A stretch of 64,000 bases of DNA from Pestalotiopsis fici W106-1 (taxonomy: Eukaryota; Ascomycota; Sordariomycetes; Amphisphaeriales; Sporocadaceae): contig NW_006917096.1 of assembly GCF_000516985.1 (NCBI RefSeq), forward strand, positions 1,101,606 to 1,165,605, given 5' to 3'. This document shows positions 18,435 to 31,182 of this stretch, one piece after another (within the stretch, counting starts at the first letter, position 1; the number at the start of each line of letters is the position of its first letter). Under the pieces are notes generated by a model. That model was not told the origin of the DNA and ran no database searches. It saw only the letters and a program-made list of their open reading frames with translations. Position numbers and translations under genes: made by a program.

Positions 18435-21252
18435 ATGGCCTCTCGAAAATATTCGATTGCCGAACTGATGGAGCTCAAAGGCGCAAATGTCTCCAGCGTC
18501 CTCTTGGATAAGCTCAACGGCAACACAGACATCCGTAAGCGATTCTTCATTAGCGTGGTGCTCAAATACACATCCATGGTTGATATTTGCGCATGATGGA
18601 AAATGACTAACAACTACTAGGTGATGTTGTTAGACGCAATTCTACTACAAAGCCCCACCGTCCGAAGCGAGCAGATGACGGAACTCTGTCATCGTCTACC
18701 GACAGCGAGGAGCAGATTGTCTTCAAAGGCAAGAGATTGAATCGTCACCCTATCAACAATCTGGATGGCGAAACCCAATGGAGTTACAGAGGCCGCAACG
18801 CTTCCGAGCGCAACTCCAATGAACCCATTGCTGCTCCCACCGGCCTCGATGCTCAGCAGAACGAAGGGTTTCAGCGCTTCTTCAAGGCAGTCGTGTCGCC
18901 TACTCACGTACGTGTCACCGCTGGAGGACGCATTGTCCCCAATACCCGCGGAACAACTTCTCCCTCAGCAAAATGGGACTCGGAGAGAGCGGGCCATGAG
19001 AGCGATTCGAGTGATTTGACCAAGAAGGTCAACCAAAGTGAGACTGTTGCCACTCACAGCATCAGTGACCAACAGCCAACCCCAGCTACAGTCATCCCTC
19101 CCATGATGCTACAGCCCATGGCTCATCCGATCTATGCTGGTATCTCGCCCATGTATGCTCCCATGCCGGTCTTTCCCATGGCCAATGGAATGCCTATGCC
19201 TTACGGTCTACCTCAATCCCAACTACAGTCTGGCTCTGATGTTAGCTCGACACCTGGTCTTCCATTCCGAAGCGAGAAGCAGGATGAGAGCCAGTCTCGC
19301 ATGGCCAATCCTGTAACCGACCAAGAGGACCAGAAGACCAAGCCAGGCCCCATCAAGATCTCACCGCCAGAGCAGTTCGACCAGAATCGACCTTACTTCC
19401 TCAACGGAAACGTGTACTACCCTGGTAGTGGTCCATTGCCTGTGCAGGGCCAGCCAACCCCGATTACACCCTACTTTAGTGGCGTGCCCGTTCATCCATC
19501 GGTTACTCGCATTGCCTCGACCGGTCAGCCATCTCCTATGCTGCCAATGTCTAGCCCGTATGGATTGATGTCGCCAGGTTTTGTCCCTCACGTGGGTGCA
19601 GAAGTCACAAACACTCCTCAATCAGATGCCAAGTCTGTTGCAACACCACGTGTAACCACCACAAAGACTCACATGACCTCCATCAAGCCGAGCCAGATCA
19701 CAAACAGTCAGCTTACAACACTTCGTTCTCAGCTCAAGTATTTCGAGGACCAGCTCCAATACAACAAGCATCAGATTGACGAAAGGGCTACTCAGGATCA
19801 GGTCCAGTCGCTTCGCAAGACCATCGAGAGTTTCGAAGAGACTTACAAGAGACAGATCAAGTTTGAGCAGTCTATGCGCTCGGAAGATGAGACAATTGAG
19901 ACCACCACGGGCTTGACCCAAGGACCACCCCCAGTTCAAGTCAGAACTCCCTCGACGCCAGGCTTCAACAAGAACTTCCCGATCGGCACCTCGCACATGG
20001 ATGCAGCGAGATCCACTGAACAGCTACACTCACAGACCATGATCGATCAGCTCCGTCAGAAATCCTATGCTGATAGACGCCTACGAGTTGGTATCAACTG
20101 TTCCAGAAATACGGATACCAGCGAAGCCTTGGGAGCTCTGGAGGCACATCTGATCAAGAGCAAGAAGACCTCTCTTCCCACAAGAGCAGCAATGGCCCCC
20201 ATCTTTGAGCCCAAGAGCGAAACACCTTCTGTGCAAGACCCCAGCGACTTCACTTCTGTCACTGATGCAACTCTCGCAGTCCAGTCTCCTTGGGAGCAGC
20301 CCAAGATCCCCACTCCGTATCTTGTAGGCCAATTGCCTGTGGGCATGAGTGTTGCAACTGCTCGCCCATCAGACTATACCTATCTCAGAGAACTGAGTGA
20401 TGAGGAGAAGCGTGCCCGACATGTATACTGGGGCGGCATTTCTGTCAAGGGCTCTGGTCTTCCCAAGTTTGATGGCAAGGATTTCTACCCTCCATCGCCC
20501 GTCAAGTCACTGGAAAACTCAATCCTGACAACTAGACCGGATACTACTCGCCGCACCGAGAAGTCGGAGGATCCTTTCAATATGGGTCAGGCTATGGATA
20601 TTTCTCGAACTGCCAAGAGTACTAGAAAGATCAGCCATGCTGTTCCTATCATCAACCCTGAGACTATGGCTCGCGAGAACGTGGATGTTACTCCCAAGGC
20701 TGGCACCAACGCCGGCATGCGTGGCAACATGGACGCAGAGAAGCTGCGCAAGGCTGTCCGTGAGAAGCCACAGTCGTCTCCTACGAAGACATCTATGGCA
20801 ACAGTCAATGAGGGAATGCAGGCTTTCAATGTCCGTCGTGGCTTGGATCGATCAAGGTACTAAGATTCTTTCCTATATTCGGAGGCAAATTACTTATAAT
20901 GCACAGCAAGGGTTCCAGCAACGACCTCTGGCAGAGTATGATGAAGAAAGGACCGACCAACGGTCCTGCTACTATCAGCTCAGTCTCGTCAATGACTGCC
21001 AATGGCTATCTCCCGCAATTCGCCGGCCACGCTGCTGCATCTCTGTCGCCTGCCATCACAAACGCCAATAATTCACTGTGCAACTTGCCGGGTATGAAGG
21101 CCGACAATGACAACGCCACACAACAACCCAAGATGGAGAAGATGGGAGAGAATCGTCCTCCGACAAACCACGACGAGATCATCGCTGATCTCCACAAGCG
21201 CGTATTCCGCGAGGCTGAGCAACGTGGTCTTCTCAACTCTACCTGGCATTAG
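18435..21252 (+). CDS. conserved fungal protein with N-terminal eIF4E-binding-like motif and coiled coil
   Basis: Three exons: 18435-18534, 18621-20856, 20907-21252 (893 residues). Introns are 18535-18620 (GTAAGC donor, GACTAACA branch, CTACTAG acceptor; the joined codon is CGT) and 20857-20906. The N-terminus MASRKYSIAELMELK contains YSIAELM, a match to the Y-x4-L-phi motif by which 4E-binding proteins dock on eIF4E. A conserved-looking block FFKAVVSPTHVRVTAGGRI lies near residues 100-120. Residues of about 430-490 are coiled-coil-like (Glu/Gln/Lys-rich), and the region ARHVYWGG...GSGLPKFDGKDFYPPSP is another ordered block. The rest is Ser/Pro/Gln-rich and probably disordered. The architecture suggests a post-transcriptional or scaffold regulator; this is inference. 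The frame is open upstream to an ATG at 18033, which would give 1,027 residues; I favour 18435 because upstream composition matches the non-coding leader. Confidence 0.75.
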
Positions 21253-22783
21253 GATGAACATGGTCCCTCCAAGAGTCGTCGTATGAACCAGTTTCTCACG
21301 ACCCGTTATCGTTCATCTTTAGCGCGCGATGTCGATGACAAGTCATTTTTCTTTCATTTGATATCTCATCATCGTTTGTTTTAGCCTCACCTGTACAACC
21401 CAGGGCAACAGGTTTAAGGGCCAATGATATGCGATGGCTTTATGCAATTCATGTTTTATAAGCAAGGGAACGAGTGCCGATATGAGCCAACGTTATAATA
21501 CCGAGATGGTACCCAGTATATGCTTCCAGTATTTCGATGGCAAGAATGGCCGAGGTCTCCTCTTTTGATGATGGGAGCATCGAGACAGTATCTTCAGATA
21601 GATGAATACATTTGATCAAACAATTTGAGCAGAGACAGTGATTTTAAATTTGAGAGACAGTTTATTGAAGAACTAGTACATACCTTGTTGTGAACGACCT
21701 TGTGTACTGATATGCTTGACAAGATGGTAGTACTAGTGCCTGAGAAGTCTGATAGCGGCACGTGTGCTACCATCCTGTTGTGATTATCTCTTGGTCTGAT
21801 CCCACGGTTGGTAAGTCAAGACAACATACCATCAAGATTGACATTGTCCAGGGAAAGTTCTTGGGTGAAGCGTCAGATTGATGTGTATTCATTGCAAGTA
21901 AAACGGAAGGCTTTCATATTACAGGGCATCAAGTTGTTGGGACACCATACAGTCCAAGGACTTGTTATAATGTGCCTCACCATCAAACTTTCAACATCAC
22001 AATGATATATTCCGCGAAAGTCTGCAGGCGAGAGCGAAGGAGCGGTGATTCAAGTTTGCTCCCCCACTTGGTTTGCTCTTCGCCAGTCGTATACCTCGGA
22101 ATCCATTGGTCTTGTGGCTAACGAGGAGATATCCTAGCGGTTGTCCTTTTATGGAGGATAGATAGGGAAACGAGTCACTAGTGGAATGATATTTTGTCTT
22201 ACCTTTTATGGTCGTTGTAGTATACAATGCTGGCTTCGAAGTTGGGAAACTTGCGAGCCGGTTTGGCACTGATAACTCTGGACGGTGGAATGGGAGAGTA
22301 GAGCTGATCATCATCACGCCGTGGCAATAATGGAGCATGTCAAAAAAACAAGCAAGGGCTTCGGGATAAACCTCCCATGGAGCATTTCACAGCTTGGTAA
22401 GAAGCAAGCGAAATGGCCATTGTGTGCGTGAAACTGTTCTCTTTTGGTGCAGTCGTGCATCTAAATGCTGAAACCCAAGCAAGTCCCCCCATTCCGCTTG
22501 GCTTCCCATCCACGATGAGAAGGGGCCAAGGGAAGTGATTCGCAAGACGCCAGATGTCCCTTATCGACTTCGGTATAAATGCCATGCCGTCCATGTCATT
22601 GATTTTCAGAACTCGTCAAAATATTTCGTTTTCCGTTTTCCGTCCACCGGTTTTTCGTCTCTTGATTCGTGTCGTTGCTCATCCGCTTCTCAGATCGTGC
22701 GAATGTCTTGAGATTGTTCGTTCGTGTTTGTAGGGGGGTTTAGATGCTGTCGAGTAGTAGAAGAATGTCCGAGAAAGGGACAT
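21253..22783. other. intergenic, convergent gene ends
   Basis: 3' flanks of the 18.4 kb gene and of the L26 gene meet here. ORFs are short and without motifs. Nothing else recognised. Confidence 0.5.
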
Positions 22784-23392
22784 TTAAGCCTTCTGCTGCT
22801 TGGCGCGGAGCTCACGGCCGACCTTGATGCGCTCCAGGATGGACTCACGGTCCTTGTCGAGCTTGAGCTTGGTGACGACGACCTTGGAGGGGTGGATGCC
22901 CAGAGGAACGGACTGGCCGGAGGCCTTGTCACGGGTGACACGCTCGACGTGGATCACGTACTTGAGACGGTAGACGGAGGTGACCTTGCCCTCACGGCCC
23001 TTGTTGGAGCCACGGACAATGGTGACCTCGTCGTCCTTGCGGATGGGGATGCTGCGGACCTGTAGAAGGGAAAGATGGAAATGTTAGACTGGGGTCTTTC
23101 TGATTGTAGGGGTGTCTGCACGGTCGTGCGTCGTTCAATGTCGAGTAGATGAGGGCAATTCGTTTCTTACGTTGTACTTCTCACGGAGCTCCTTGGAGAG
23201 AGGGGCAGACATGATGTTGCGGCGGACCGACGAGGGAGCGCCGAAGTGAGCCTTTCTCGACTTGCGTCGGGAGCTGGCGATACCTAAAGGCAATCAAATC
23301 ATGTTAGTAATCGAGTTTCTTCTTTGCCGTTACAGAGCGACGACGAGCAGGAATTGGGATCGTTTCATACCGGATGCAGCGTGCTTCGACAT
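22784..23392 (-). CDS. rpl26: 60S ribosomal protein L26 (uL24)
   Basis: Three exons on the minus strand: 23392-23371, 23283-23171 and 23059-22784 (136 residues). Introns are 87 nt (23284-23370) and 111 nt (23060-23170), both GT..AG. The first exon encodes only MSKHAAS plus one base. The joined protein carries [15 protein letters not shown], then the KOW-type stretch [39 protein letters not shown] and a basic C-terminus ending RAKQQKA. This is the eukaryotic L26 pattern at full family length. The protein sits at the exit tunnel of the large subunit. Short first exon and early introns are usual for fungal ribosomal protein genes. No single uninterrupted ORF reveals this gene because its exons are short. 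Confidence 0.97.
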
Positions 23393-24456
23393 TTTGGCTG
23401 TGGGTTAGTCGGGTCTGGTGTGGTGTTGACGGGGACTGAAGTCGAAGAAATTGGGCGGGCACGAAGATCGAGGAGGGAAAAGAGAGACTTTCAAAAGACC
23501 AGCTCGGCTCGAGATTTCGGGTCCTGGCGCAAAATCAAAAATTTCTGGTGGACGTTTGTGGGTTGTAAATTGAAAAAGGTAAGGCGCCTGGCCCTGGCTA
23601 CGTAAAATTGTGGCTGACAGAAACAGAATGTGGCTAGTGTAGTTGGAAAAGCACGGACTCCGAGCTGTCCCACTGAGCTCCCAGTCACTTAGTGGGGTCA
23701 CCGCCGGAGTCTTTGTGCGACGTTGAATGATGCCCCGCAACTTTATCAGTTCATGCTCAAGCAGAAGAACCAAGATGATTCGAACAGAACCGAATACATG
23801 AGCATTTATTTGGTTTGACTCTAGCTCCATTTCTTGGCAATCAGGGACGCTTTCACAGGACAATCAGAACATGATTGCAAGTATATTGGCAGGATCTTGG
23901 CTGCTTCTGAACGGCCTGCGTGGCTGGCAGCGGAACAATTCCTCAACCAGGTATCGAATTCCGTTGGATGATCTGATGTGTTGTTTGGTCATTCTATCTG
24001 GGTCACATCCATCCTTAAGGATCATAATCGAGTAAAGCGTTTAGATTGGCAAGGGCAAAAGCGTCCCAGACATTCTGCCAAATGTTCAAATACTTATTTT
24101 TCGATCGAGCATTGTACAAGGGCATCATGGATCTAGATTAGCAAATATCACCATGATGCCCTGATTGCTGGTCTCGCAAGCTCCTTTTCCATCCAGCTCT
24201 TTATTCCAATCTCGTGACTATAAGCGAGTCAAGTGTTTGGCTACTGTCCCTGGTATGCATATTTCGAGTCTCCGCTAGCTGGAAACCCATTAGCTGTTAC
24301 CATGCCGTCAGCTAGTTATAAGACCAGGGTTACCTGCATCCATGGCGCCCGTTCAAGCAAACCATGAGGACCTCGGTCACGACCCACGAATCGTCTTTGC
24401 GTACTCTGTATTGCCTTGTTCGCTTCCGAGTTGCAGCCAACTGATAGTCTGTCACC
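23393..24456. other. divergent promoter region of L26 and the LaeA-like gene
   Basis: The two genes point away from each other across 1.06 kb. The part next to L26 is probably its promoter. ORFs in this interval lack motifs. Confidence 0.5.
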
Positions 24457-25812
24457 ATGGCCGGGGATCACGGATCGGATACTGTGGACACGGCACATCA
24501 TGTCTCACCTCCTCATGACGCCACAACCGAAAGCGCCTCACTAGATGATGATAATCATGAGCCCGATAGGTCTCGGGATTCTGCGCTCTTTGGCGGCCAG
24601 GATGAGATTATCAGTCAACTCGAAGTAGATTCAAATCGGTCCGATAATGACTCCTCGCTGGGATCCGAAATCACCTCGTGAGTTGTGGTGGTGACATGTC
24701 TACAAGCGTGGGCTCACATTGTAGCAGCATGTCGACTTCGTTGAGGAGTGAAGACTATGAATTCAGATATCACCATGGAAGGAGATATCAAAGCTCCAAT
24801 GACGCATATCACCTGCCAAATGACATTGTATGCTGGCACTTTATTACACCTTTGTAAGCTGTCGTTTCAGCAAGGCCCGAGATGACCTAACCTTGTCATT
24901 GTCATATATACAGCAAGAAATGGATCGTCTGGAGCTGCAACATTTAATATGGCTGGAGCTCTGCGGCGGACGTCACAACCTCGCGCCCATTGATCAAATC
25001 AACGTGACACACGTCCTCGACGTCGGCTGCGGTACTGGCAACTGGACCATTGACTTTGCCAACTTGCACCCCGAGATCCAGGTCGTGGGGACCGACTTGT
25101 CGCCCATCCAGCCCGAGTATGTGCCCGTCAACTGCACTTTTTACATTGACGACGCTACTCACGAATGGTCCTTTCACCAGCGCTTTGACTACATTCACGT
25201 CCGCGCCCTAACCATGGGCATCGCCGACTGGGACCGCCTCATTGACCAGGCCTACAACTTCCTGCAGCCCGGCGGCTTCCTCGAGCTGCAAGAGTTTCAT
25301 ATCCCCATTGAGTCGCCCGACGGCTCCATCCGGCAAGGCAGCGCCCTGTGGCGCTGGGGCCAGGCCATCCAGCGCGTGTGTGCCCGCCTCGGCATTGACT
25401 CGATGGGGGCGCTCAAGCACCCCGAGCGGCTGCGGCGGCGCGGCTTTGCAGCCGTCGAGGAGCTTCACCTGCGGGCGCCGCTCGGGCCCTGGGCCAAGGG
25501 CCAGCGGCAGAAGCGCCTGGGGTGGATGGGCCGAAAGGACTTGTACGAGGGCATTGACGGCATTAGCAAGAAGTTATTTGTCATGATGGGCGAGGGCACC
25601 GAGGACGAGGTCGACAAGTTCTTGGAGGAGTGCAAAAGCGAACTCATGGATTCGTCGGTAAATTTGAATTTCCCTCTCCATCTATCCCGTGACTTGGGCA
25701 GAAAGTTCCGAGTAAGTCTTGTGAGCGGGCCGTGTCACTGACTCTGAGCGTACAGATACATCCATGTATGCCCCTGGACGTGACTTGGGGACAACGACCC
25801 TTTGAAAGCTAA
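24457..25812 (+). CDS. LaeA-like S-adenosylmethionine-dependent methyltransferase
   Basis: Four exons: 24457-24677, 24725-24827, 24914-25711, 25756-25812 (392 residues). The start lies in CACCATGG. The N-terminal 90 residues are acidic and Ser-rich. RYQSSNDAYHLPNDI then QEMDRLELQHLIW is the typical lead-in of this family, followed by motif I VLDVGCGTGNW (about 142-152), VVGTDLSPIQP, and LQPGGFLELQE. The last exon restores the family C-terminus (MPLDVTWGQRP). LaeA-type enzymes are nuclear regulators of secondary metabolism and development, but this large paralogous family also contains many methyltransferases of unknown role, so orthology to LaeA is not claimed. The first intron has a tandem acceptor (TAG then CAG at 24724 and 24727), allowing one serine more or less. 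A possible 48-nt in-frame intron at 25658-25705 would leave a 6-nt exon and was not used. Confidence 0.88.
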
Positions 25813-26514
25813 GACATCCTCGGGAGTCAGAGCCATTGAAGATGATTGAAGCGCTTTCAAAGATGGGAGCCATCATAATTGAAATCATTTATTTCTTGGC
25901 TGTATTAGACTTGGAGACGGCTTGAGTCGGCGGTAATCATGACATCGAGGTATCTATTCAGATGGACAGTAATCCACCGAACCACTGTTTTGACAAAACG
26001 AGATGTGGATTTGCAAGATGGAATGAGTATGTTTGAGCATTGAATATCTCAATTCCGCAGTAATAATCATGACTAAAAACGGTTACAAAATCACAATCCG
26101 TACCACGTGGCGACGGCTACATGCCGTGCCTGTGCCAAATCTTGACATGAACTCTGATGATGGCTGCTGTTCGTTGATATATTCAGATACTATTGGTTCA
26201 ATGTTGCGTACCTAGTATAAATCATTCATCTTGACTTGTGTTATTAGTTGTGTATTAGTTTGAGTAGGTGAGTATTGCCACACATGCAGATTCATGTCTA
26301 CCAAAACCAGTATACTCCAGGACGCCGTTAATGCCAATTGTTTTGCTTGCCCTCGAGCGTCTACCGCATCTCATTCATAACCCCCCTTATCATGCCTGCC
26401 ATCAATCCCTAGTCATATGTACACGTATTTCTTTCATTAAAAGGGCATATAAAGAATTTCATGTCTTTGTTCTTCTGCTGCGCAGCGTCTCTCGTGACTC
26501 CTTGGAAAAGAAGC
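25813..26514. other. intergenic, convergent gene ends
   Basis: AT-rich 0.7 kb between the 3' ends of the methyltransferase and the fatty acid hydroxylase genes. No feature seen. Confidence 0.5.
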
Positions 26515-27705
26515 CTAAGAGGACTTGACGACAGTAACCAGCTCAGTGCCAAAGATGCGATCCCAGAACTTGCTGGTGACGCCAAAGCCGAGCTCGTAGT
26601 CTAGGAAGTGGTGAGCAAGGTGGTACTTCTTGAGCTCCTTGTACCAGAGAGGGAGGTTCTGGTGGTGCAAAAAGTAATGCGTGAGATCGTAGCAAATGTA
26701 GCCAAAGATTCCTCCGCAGAATACGGCCGTGGCCATGTGCCAGTTCCAGTAAAAGATGGCATGCGCAAGCTTCCAGAACGGTGTTGCTAGCACGACGAAA
26801 AGCGTAGGCGGCATGACGAGGCGATATCTGTCCATGGGGAGGTAGTGGTGAACACCGTGAAGAAGGAAGTGCAGGGTAATGCCGACACGGTTATCGGGGA
26901 GATAACTAAGGAGTAAGGGTTAGCAAATACACCATCTGATCATTTCGGGACAGCAGACTTACCCGTCAAGATGGAACAAGAATCGGTGAAGAACGTATTC
27001 CACGAGAGACCACAGGAAGAGACCGAATCCAAAGCATGTCGCAACCTGGGTCCAGCCAGTGAGTCCCTCGTGTGAAGTGTATGTGCCGTAGGCGACTGGC
27101 GGTAGCCAGACCATGGGCACCACCCACCAGGGCGTCAGACTGAGAGGCTCGAGGAAGTTTCCAAAGAGCGGCGCACTGGCGCCTCCCTTGAAGTGTCTGG
27201 GGCGGTGAACCTGGTCGAGGTAGAACTCCTTGGTGAAGCCGCCCCTCCAGACCTGCATCAGCATGGGCTTGTTCAAGTCAATGAACTTGTGCCTCTTGTA
27301 ATCGGTATCGTAGTCGGTGTCCTTGCTCAGGTCCTCCTCGCAGCTCATGCCCGTTCGCGGGTGGACGAAGGGCGTAACCTTTTCGTTGATCTGCACATCG
27401 TTGCCATTGACCTTCTTTTGCAGATCGTGATCGACCGCGATCTTCTCATTGACGACGAATCCCACCAGAGACTCTTCCAGAATCTCGTAGGCCGAGTCGG
27501 AGTGCGTGTGCGAGTCCTGGTCCTTGAGGATCTGGGTGATGTCCTTGCCTGCCCAGTCAAGGATAAGCTCGGGTCCGCCGGGATGACCCTCGAGAAAGTC
27601 GGTCACGTCGTAGACATTTGCGCCGATAGTGACATAGCAGGACTTGCTGCTGCTATGCGACTCTACCTCGGCCTGGGTCAGGGTTGGAAGGGTGCGCGAT
27701 GGCAT
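26515..27705 (-). CDS. scs7: sphingolipid fatty acid 2-hydroxylase (Scs7/FA2H)
   Basis: Two exons on the minus strand: 27705-26963 and 26905-26515 (377 residues; yeast Scs7 has 384). The intron is 57 nt (GTAAGT donor, GCTAACC branch, TTAG acceptor) and splits a Gly codon. Residues 1-90 form a cytochrome b5 domain with heme motif HPGG (41-44). A membrane-bound di-iron hydroxylase follows, with histidine boxes HRFLFH (240-245), HGVHH (264-268), THYFLHH and HLAHH toward the C-terminus, interleaved with hydrophobic segments. The enzyme hydroxylates the alpha carbon of the very-long-chain fatty acyl group of ceramides in the ER. All expected histidines of the boxes appear present and the length is normal. 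Confidence 0.96.
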
Positions 27706-28773
27706 GGTCGCGATATGGTTTTTTTTTTATCTTGCTGGCTTCTGCTTCTTCCGATTCAGGACGACAGGGGTATTTTCAACAGCTTCAAGCCTTTTTAGGT
27801 TTTTACAGGCAAGGAGCCTAAAAACAGTTGAGAAACTCTGAAGTTGAAGGAGTGGAAACTCAGGATAATAATGTCTAGAACCTGACAAGGAGAAAAAGAG
27901 GAAGAAAAAACACAACCACGGGGCTTGGTCAGCGTAGGCAAAATAACCAAGAAACCAAGCAAGCGCCTTTGGGATTTGTTTATTTGGAAAAGATCTAGGT
28001 TAGGTGGAGTTTTAGGGGTTTAATGAAGATGCTGGACACCGATCGACAGAGAGTGGCGCTACCACGTACTTTGTAGCGCGCGGAACTGCACGCTGCCGTG
28101 GCGCGTTGGGTGGCCTGACTGTCGTGCAACCCCCCGTAAGGGCCCTGTAAAGAAAAGGATTCTCGCTACCATGCACCTACCTATTACCTAAGCGGACAAC
28201 AATGCTTGAAAGGAGACGGCGGCCTCGAGTGCATTCACCTGGGCAGTCGACGGACGCCGAAGAAGCCGAGATTGACACTTGTGAAATTATTAACCAAAGC
28301 AAATCCCGGCCTCTTTTTTTTTTTGGCCACGGAATGCATCAAAATCATGATCAGTTTTCTTCTTTTAAGTCGGACCTGGTGGCGTAGACATCTAAGTGTC
28401 ATTAAGGATGCCAATTGCCCAAAGTATCACATTAACAAATCCAAACCCCGAATATGTATCTTATAGAACCAGACTCATGTTAGGGATAGCAATTGTAAGG
28501 TCTCTAACCACCTGCAAGGGTAGGTGACCTTTGCTTGTATTCTTATTATCTCGTGTTCCTTAGGCATCATCAAAATGCCAATGATTTCCAAAATAAATAA
28601 ATAAATAAAAACGCCTTGTGCCATGCAACGAACGCTCTCCGAAATGCTAAGCGCCTCCTTCAATCCAAACCACCATTGCCATGCTGTATAAACCTACGCC
28701 ATTGTACGTCCGTATTTTTTTCCGAAACCATGCCATTGACTTCGTTTGACTTCGTATGCCTTATTCACATCCT
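27706..28773. other. intergenic, Scs7 promoter side
   Basis: Upstream of the fatty acid hydroxylase is a T-rich tract (27719-27729) in the leader. The remainder, up to the 3' end of the Ima1 gene, shows no gene or repeat of note. Confidence 0.5.
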
Positions 28774-31182
28774 TCAACTGAAGACGTGCCAGAACTGATG
28801 TGCAATCATGACTCCCAGTAATGCATTTCCAAGCATTCCGCAATTGACATCTTGCCCGCCGGTCGCCCATATCTTCCAAACAAGCGCCAGCGCCGCAAAG
28901 ACTTGCGCATATCCCAGAGTTGCCCACGACAAGGAAAAGACAGTTGGTTGCTTTCCATGCCTCACCTGCGCATTAACTAGCAGATCGGCCGTCAACCTTA
29001 TGGATACGATGAGGCATGCGCAGATTGCTCCGAGTCCCAGTGTCGGACCATATGACTCCTCGGTTCCCAGTGCAGTGACCCAAGACCAAAGCGCGCCGAA
29101 GAGAACAACCAGTTCAGCCATGCGCTCCTTGCTATTGTTTTGCAATGTCACGGGGGTGCCATCAGCGGCCAGAATGACATTTTTCGTGCTCTTTCTAGCT
29201 GCTGCCCTTCGGTCCTCTGGATCCGGACTGATACTAAAAGAGCCCATCATATTAGACAGTCCATCTCTGGGGTCATCTTTGGGACCGGGCGCATAAAACG
29301 ATGCATCTTTAAGAATGAAACCAGAGTCATTCTGCTGAGAGCCCCCGCCCAGGTCAAGCGTTCTGCGTGGACTGGCGAAGAAGCTGTCCTGCCTCTCTTT
29401 GGGGCTCTCTCGTATAACTGGCTTGGGAGGATTTCGTAGCCTTTGTGCTGGAGTTGTAGGTGCTGGCGGTACTTTGTACCAGAACGCACCGGGTTTGGGA
29501 TCAATCGGTGTATCATTGAAGCCCAGCGGTGTATTGGCGAACCTTGGATTCGGGTTCTTGACCTTGTAAGGGTTATGGGTACTAAAGGCCCTGTGTTGGG
29601 AGCCAGATGGCGACCAATCCATCTCGTCGCCGTTGCGCGTCGGTTGGGTTTGAACTCCAGGACTGATGGGTGGGCTAGAGAAACTGAGTGAGCCGAATCC
29701 ATTGCCCACTCGGTCCTGGTGATGGCGTGATGGTGTACCAAAGGAACCATTCTGCACAAAGCTTCCACCCCTGCTCACGCTGTAATATGGACTAGCAGTA
29801 GCGACCGTTGGCGACGAATCGATGTTGTTTATTGCAGCAGGTGGTGCATCTAGAATCTCGTCCAAGACTCCCGCCATGTCATTTGAAGGCCTTTGTGCTG
29901 GCTCTGCAACTCTCGGGGACCTTTCTTGGTACGAAGCAGCTTGTCGTGTTCCAAACAAGCCGAATAAGGAGCTGTTATCCGTTCGGATAGCTTTTCCTGC
30001 AACATTGTACACCTTTGGTGGTATCAGTATTACAGCTTGCCGCGACTTTCGAGGGTATACTCACATAAAATACCAGCCAACCGATGACGAGATGCGCGCC
30101 TAATTGCGCGATAGCTGAAATTTCCTCAACATCATTGTATTGGGACAAGAAGAGACATGCGCATCTGATCAGAATAATGACAAGCTGGTATGTATACCAC
30201 TGCCGGAATCCCAGAATATGCGACGTAAAGCCTCTGATGGTCTGCTTGAAACGCGGGTTCCAGGCAAAGGCCACCAGACTCGTGTTAATGGCAAGTTTGA
30301 TGAAGCGGTCGGATCTGGGTAATACTGCGATGATCCAAGCGCAGGTTTCGCGCAACACTGCCACCACAAAGTTGTTGCCACTTCCATGACCATGCTCGAC
30401 AAAGACGATGCCCAGTGCCACAATATGCCACAAGGCCTGAAGAAGGAAGCCAAAGTGCCATATCCATTTTCCTGCCATGTCCACGTAGTCGAGAGCGGTG
30501 CGGGTTCTTGCCTGGTGTCGGCGCTGTTTTGTCCGGTCGATCAGCCGCCGCATGTGATCTGTCTTGGCGGTGTAGCTGGCTTTTCTCAGCTGCTCCTCGA
30601 CCTTGGGCTCGCAGTCAATGCAGACCTGGGGGTATCTTGCTTCCAGGTCTCTCTTCCATGTGCGATAGCCTCTCATGCGCGCGGCATATTCAGAATCATT
30701 GGGGTCGTCTGGAAACTCGTATTCCTTCAGCGTCCTTGCAAGAATCTCTTGGTTCCGTTGGCATGTCGCGCAAAATATGGAGCTCGTCGAGCTGAAGACA
30801 TCCATGAATGATTCTGGCGGCGGCGAGCCGAGCTCCTCGAAACTGAAAGACGCGTTGGGACTAGTCGCGATGCGAATCGGTGCGGCTGGTTGCGCGTCTG
30901 CTGCCGTGCTTGATGCTGGGGGATCTGTGATTCCTCCATTCTGTACGCGTTGTCTCTTGTTAGCGGTTGTTGCGCGATTCCATGTGCCTTGCGCAGCCAT
31001 CATTTCTCTTCTGCTGATGCCGGCTTTGCCCTCGGAGGATGACGTACCTTGTCGAGCCAATTCCGTGCCTCGCAGTATCTGCATTCGAACGATTTCTGCC
31101 CGGTGAAGATGATATCTGATCGGCGACCACAGTAGAAGCAACTGAGCAGGTTTCTCGACCGCGAGCGCAAGGTCGGCACCAT
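28774..31182 (-). CDS. ima1: inner nuclear membrane protein Ima1 (Samp1/NET5 family)
   Basis: Three exons on the minus strand: 31182-31048, 30940-30065 and 30012-28774 (749 residues). Introns are 107 nt (30941-31047, CGCTAAC branch) and 52 nt (30013-30064). The N-terminus has paired zinc ligands CFYC (Cys15, Cys18) and CRYC (Cys34, Cys37) followed by NWLDK, then FCATC and CIDC: the Ima1 N-terminal domain. Hydrophobic segments follow (around WHFGFLLQALWHIVALGIVF, FVVAVLRETCAWIIAVL, HLVIGWLVFYV), a long Ser/Pro-rich nucleoplasmic-type region, and a C-terminal cluster of membrane segments from about residue 640. In fission yeast Ima1 links centromeric heterochromatin and the nuclear envelope to the cytoskeletal LINC machinery. 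The first exon lies in a different frame from the long ORF, so ORF-based calls would miss the zinc-binding N-terminus. Confidence 0.92.

Noticed and set aside
25658..25711. Additional 48-nt intron followed by a 6-nt exon in the LaeA-like gene
   Set aside because: Sites are plausible and in frame, but a 6-nt exon is improbable and reading through gives an equally valid protein.
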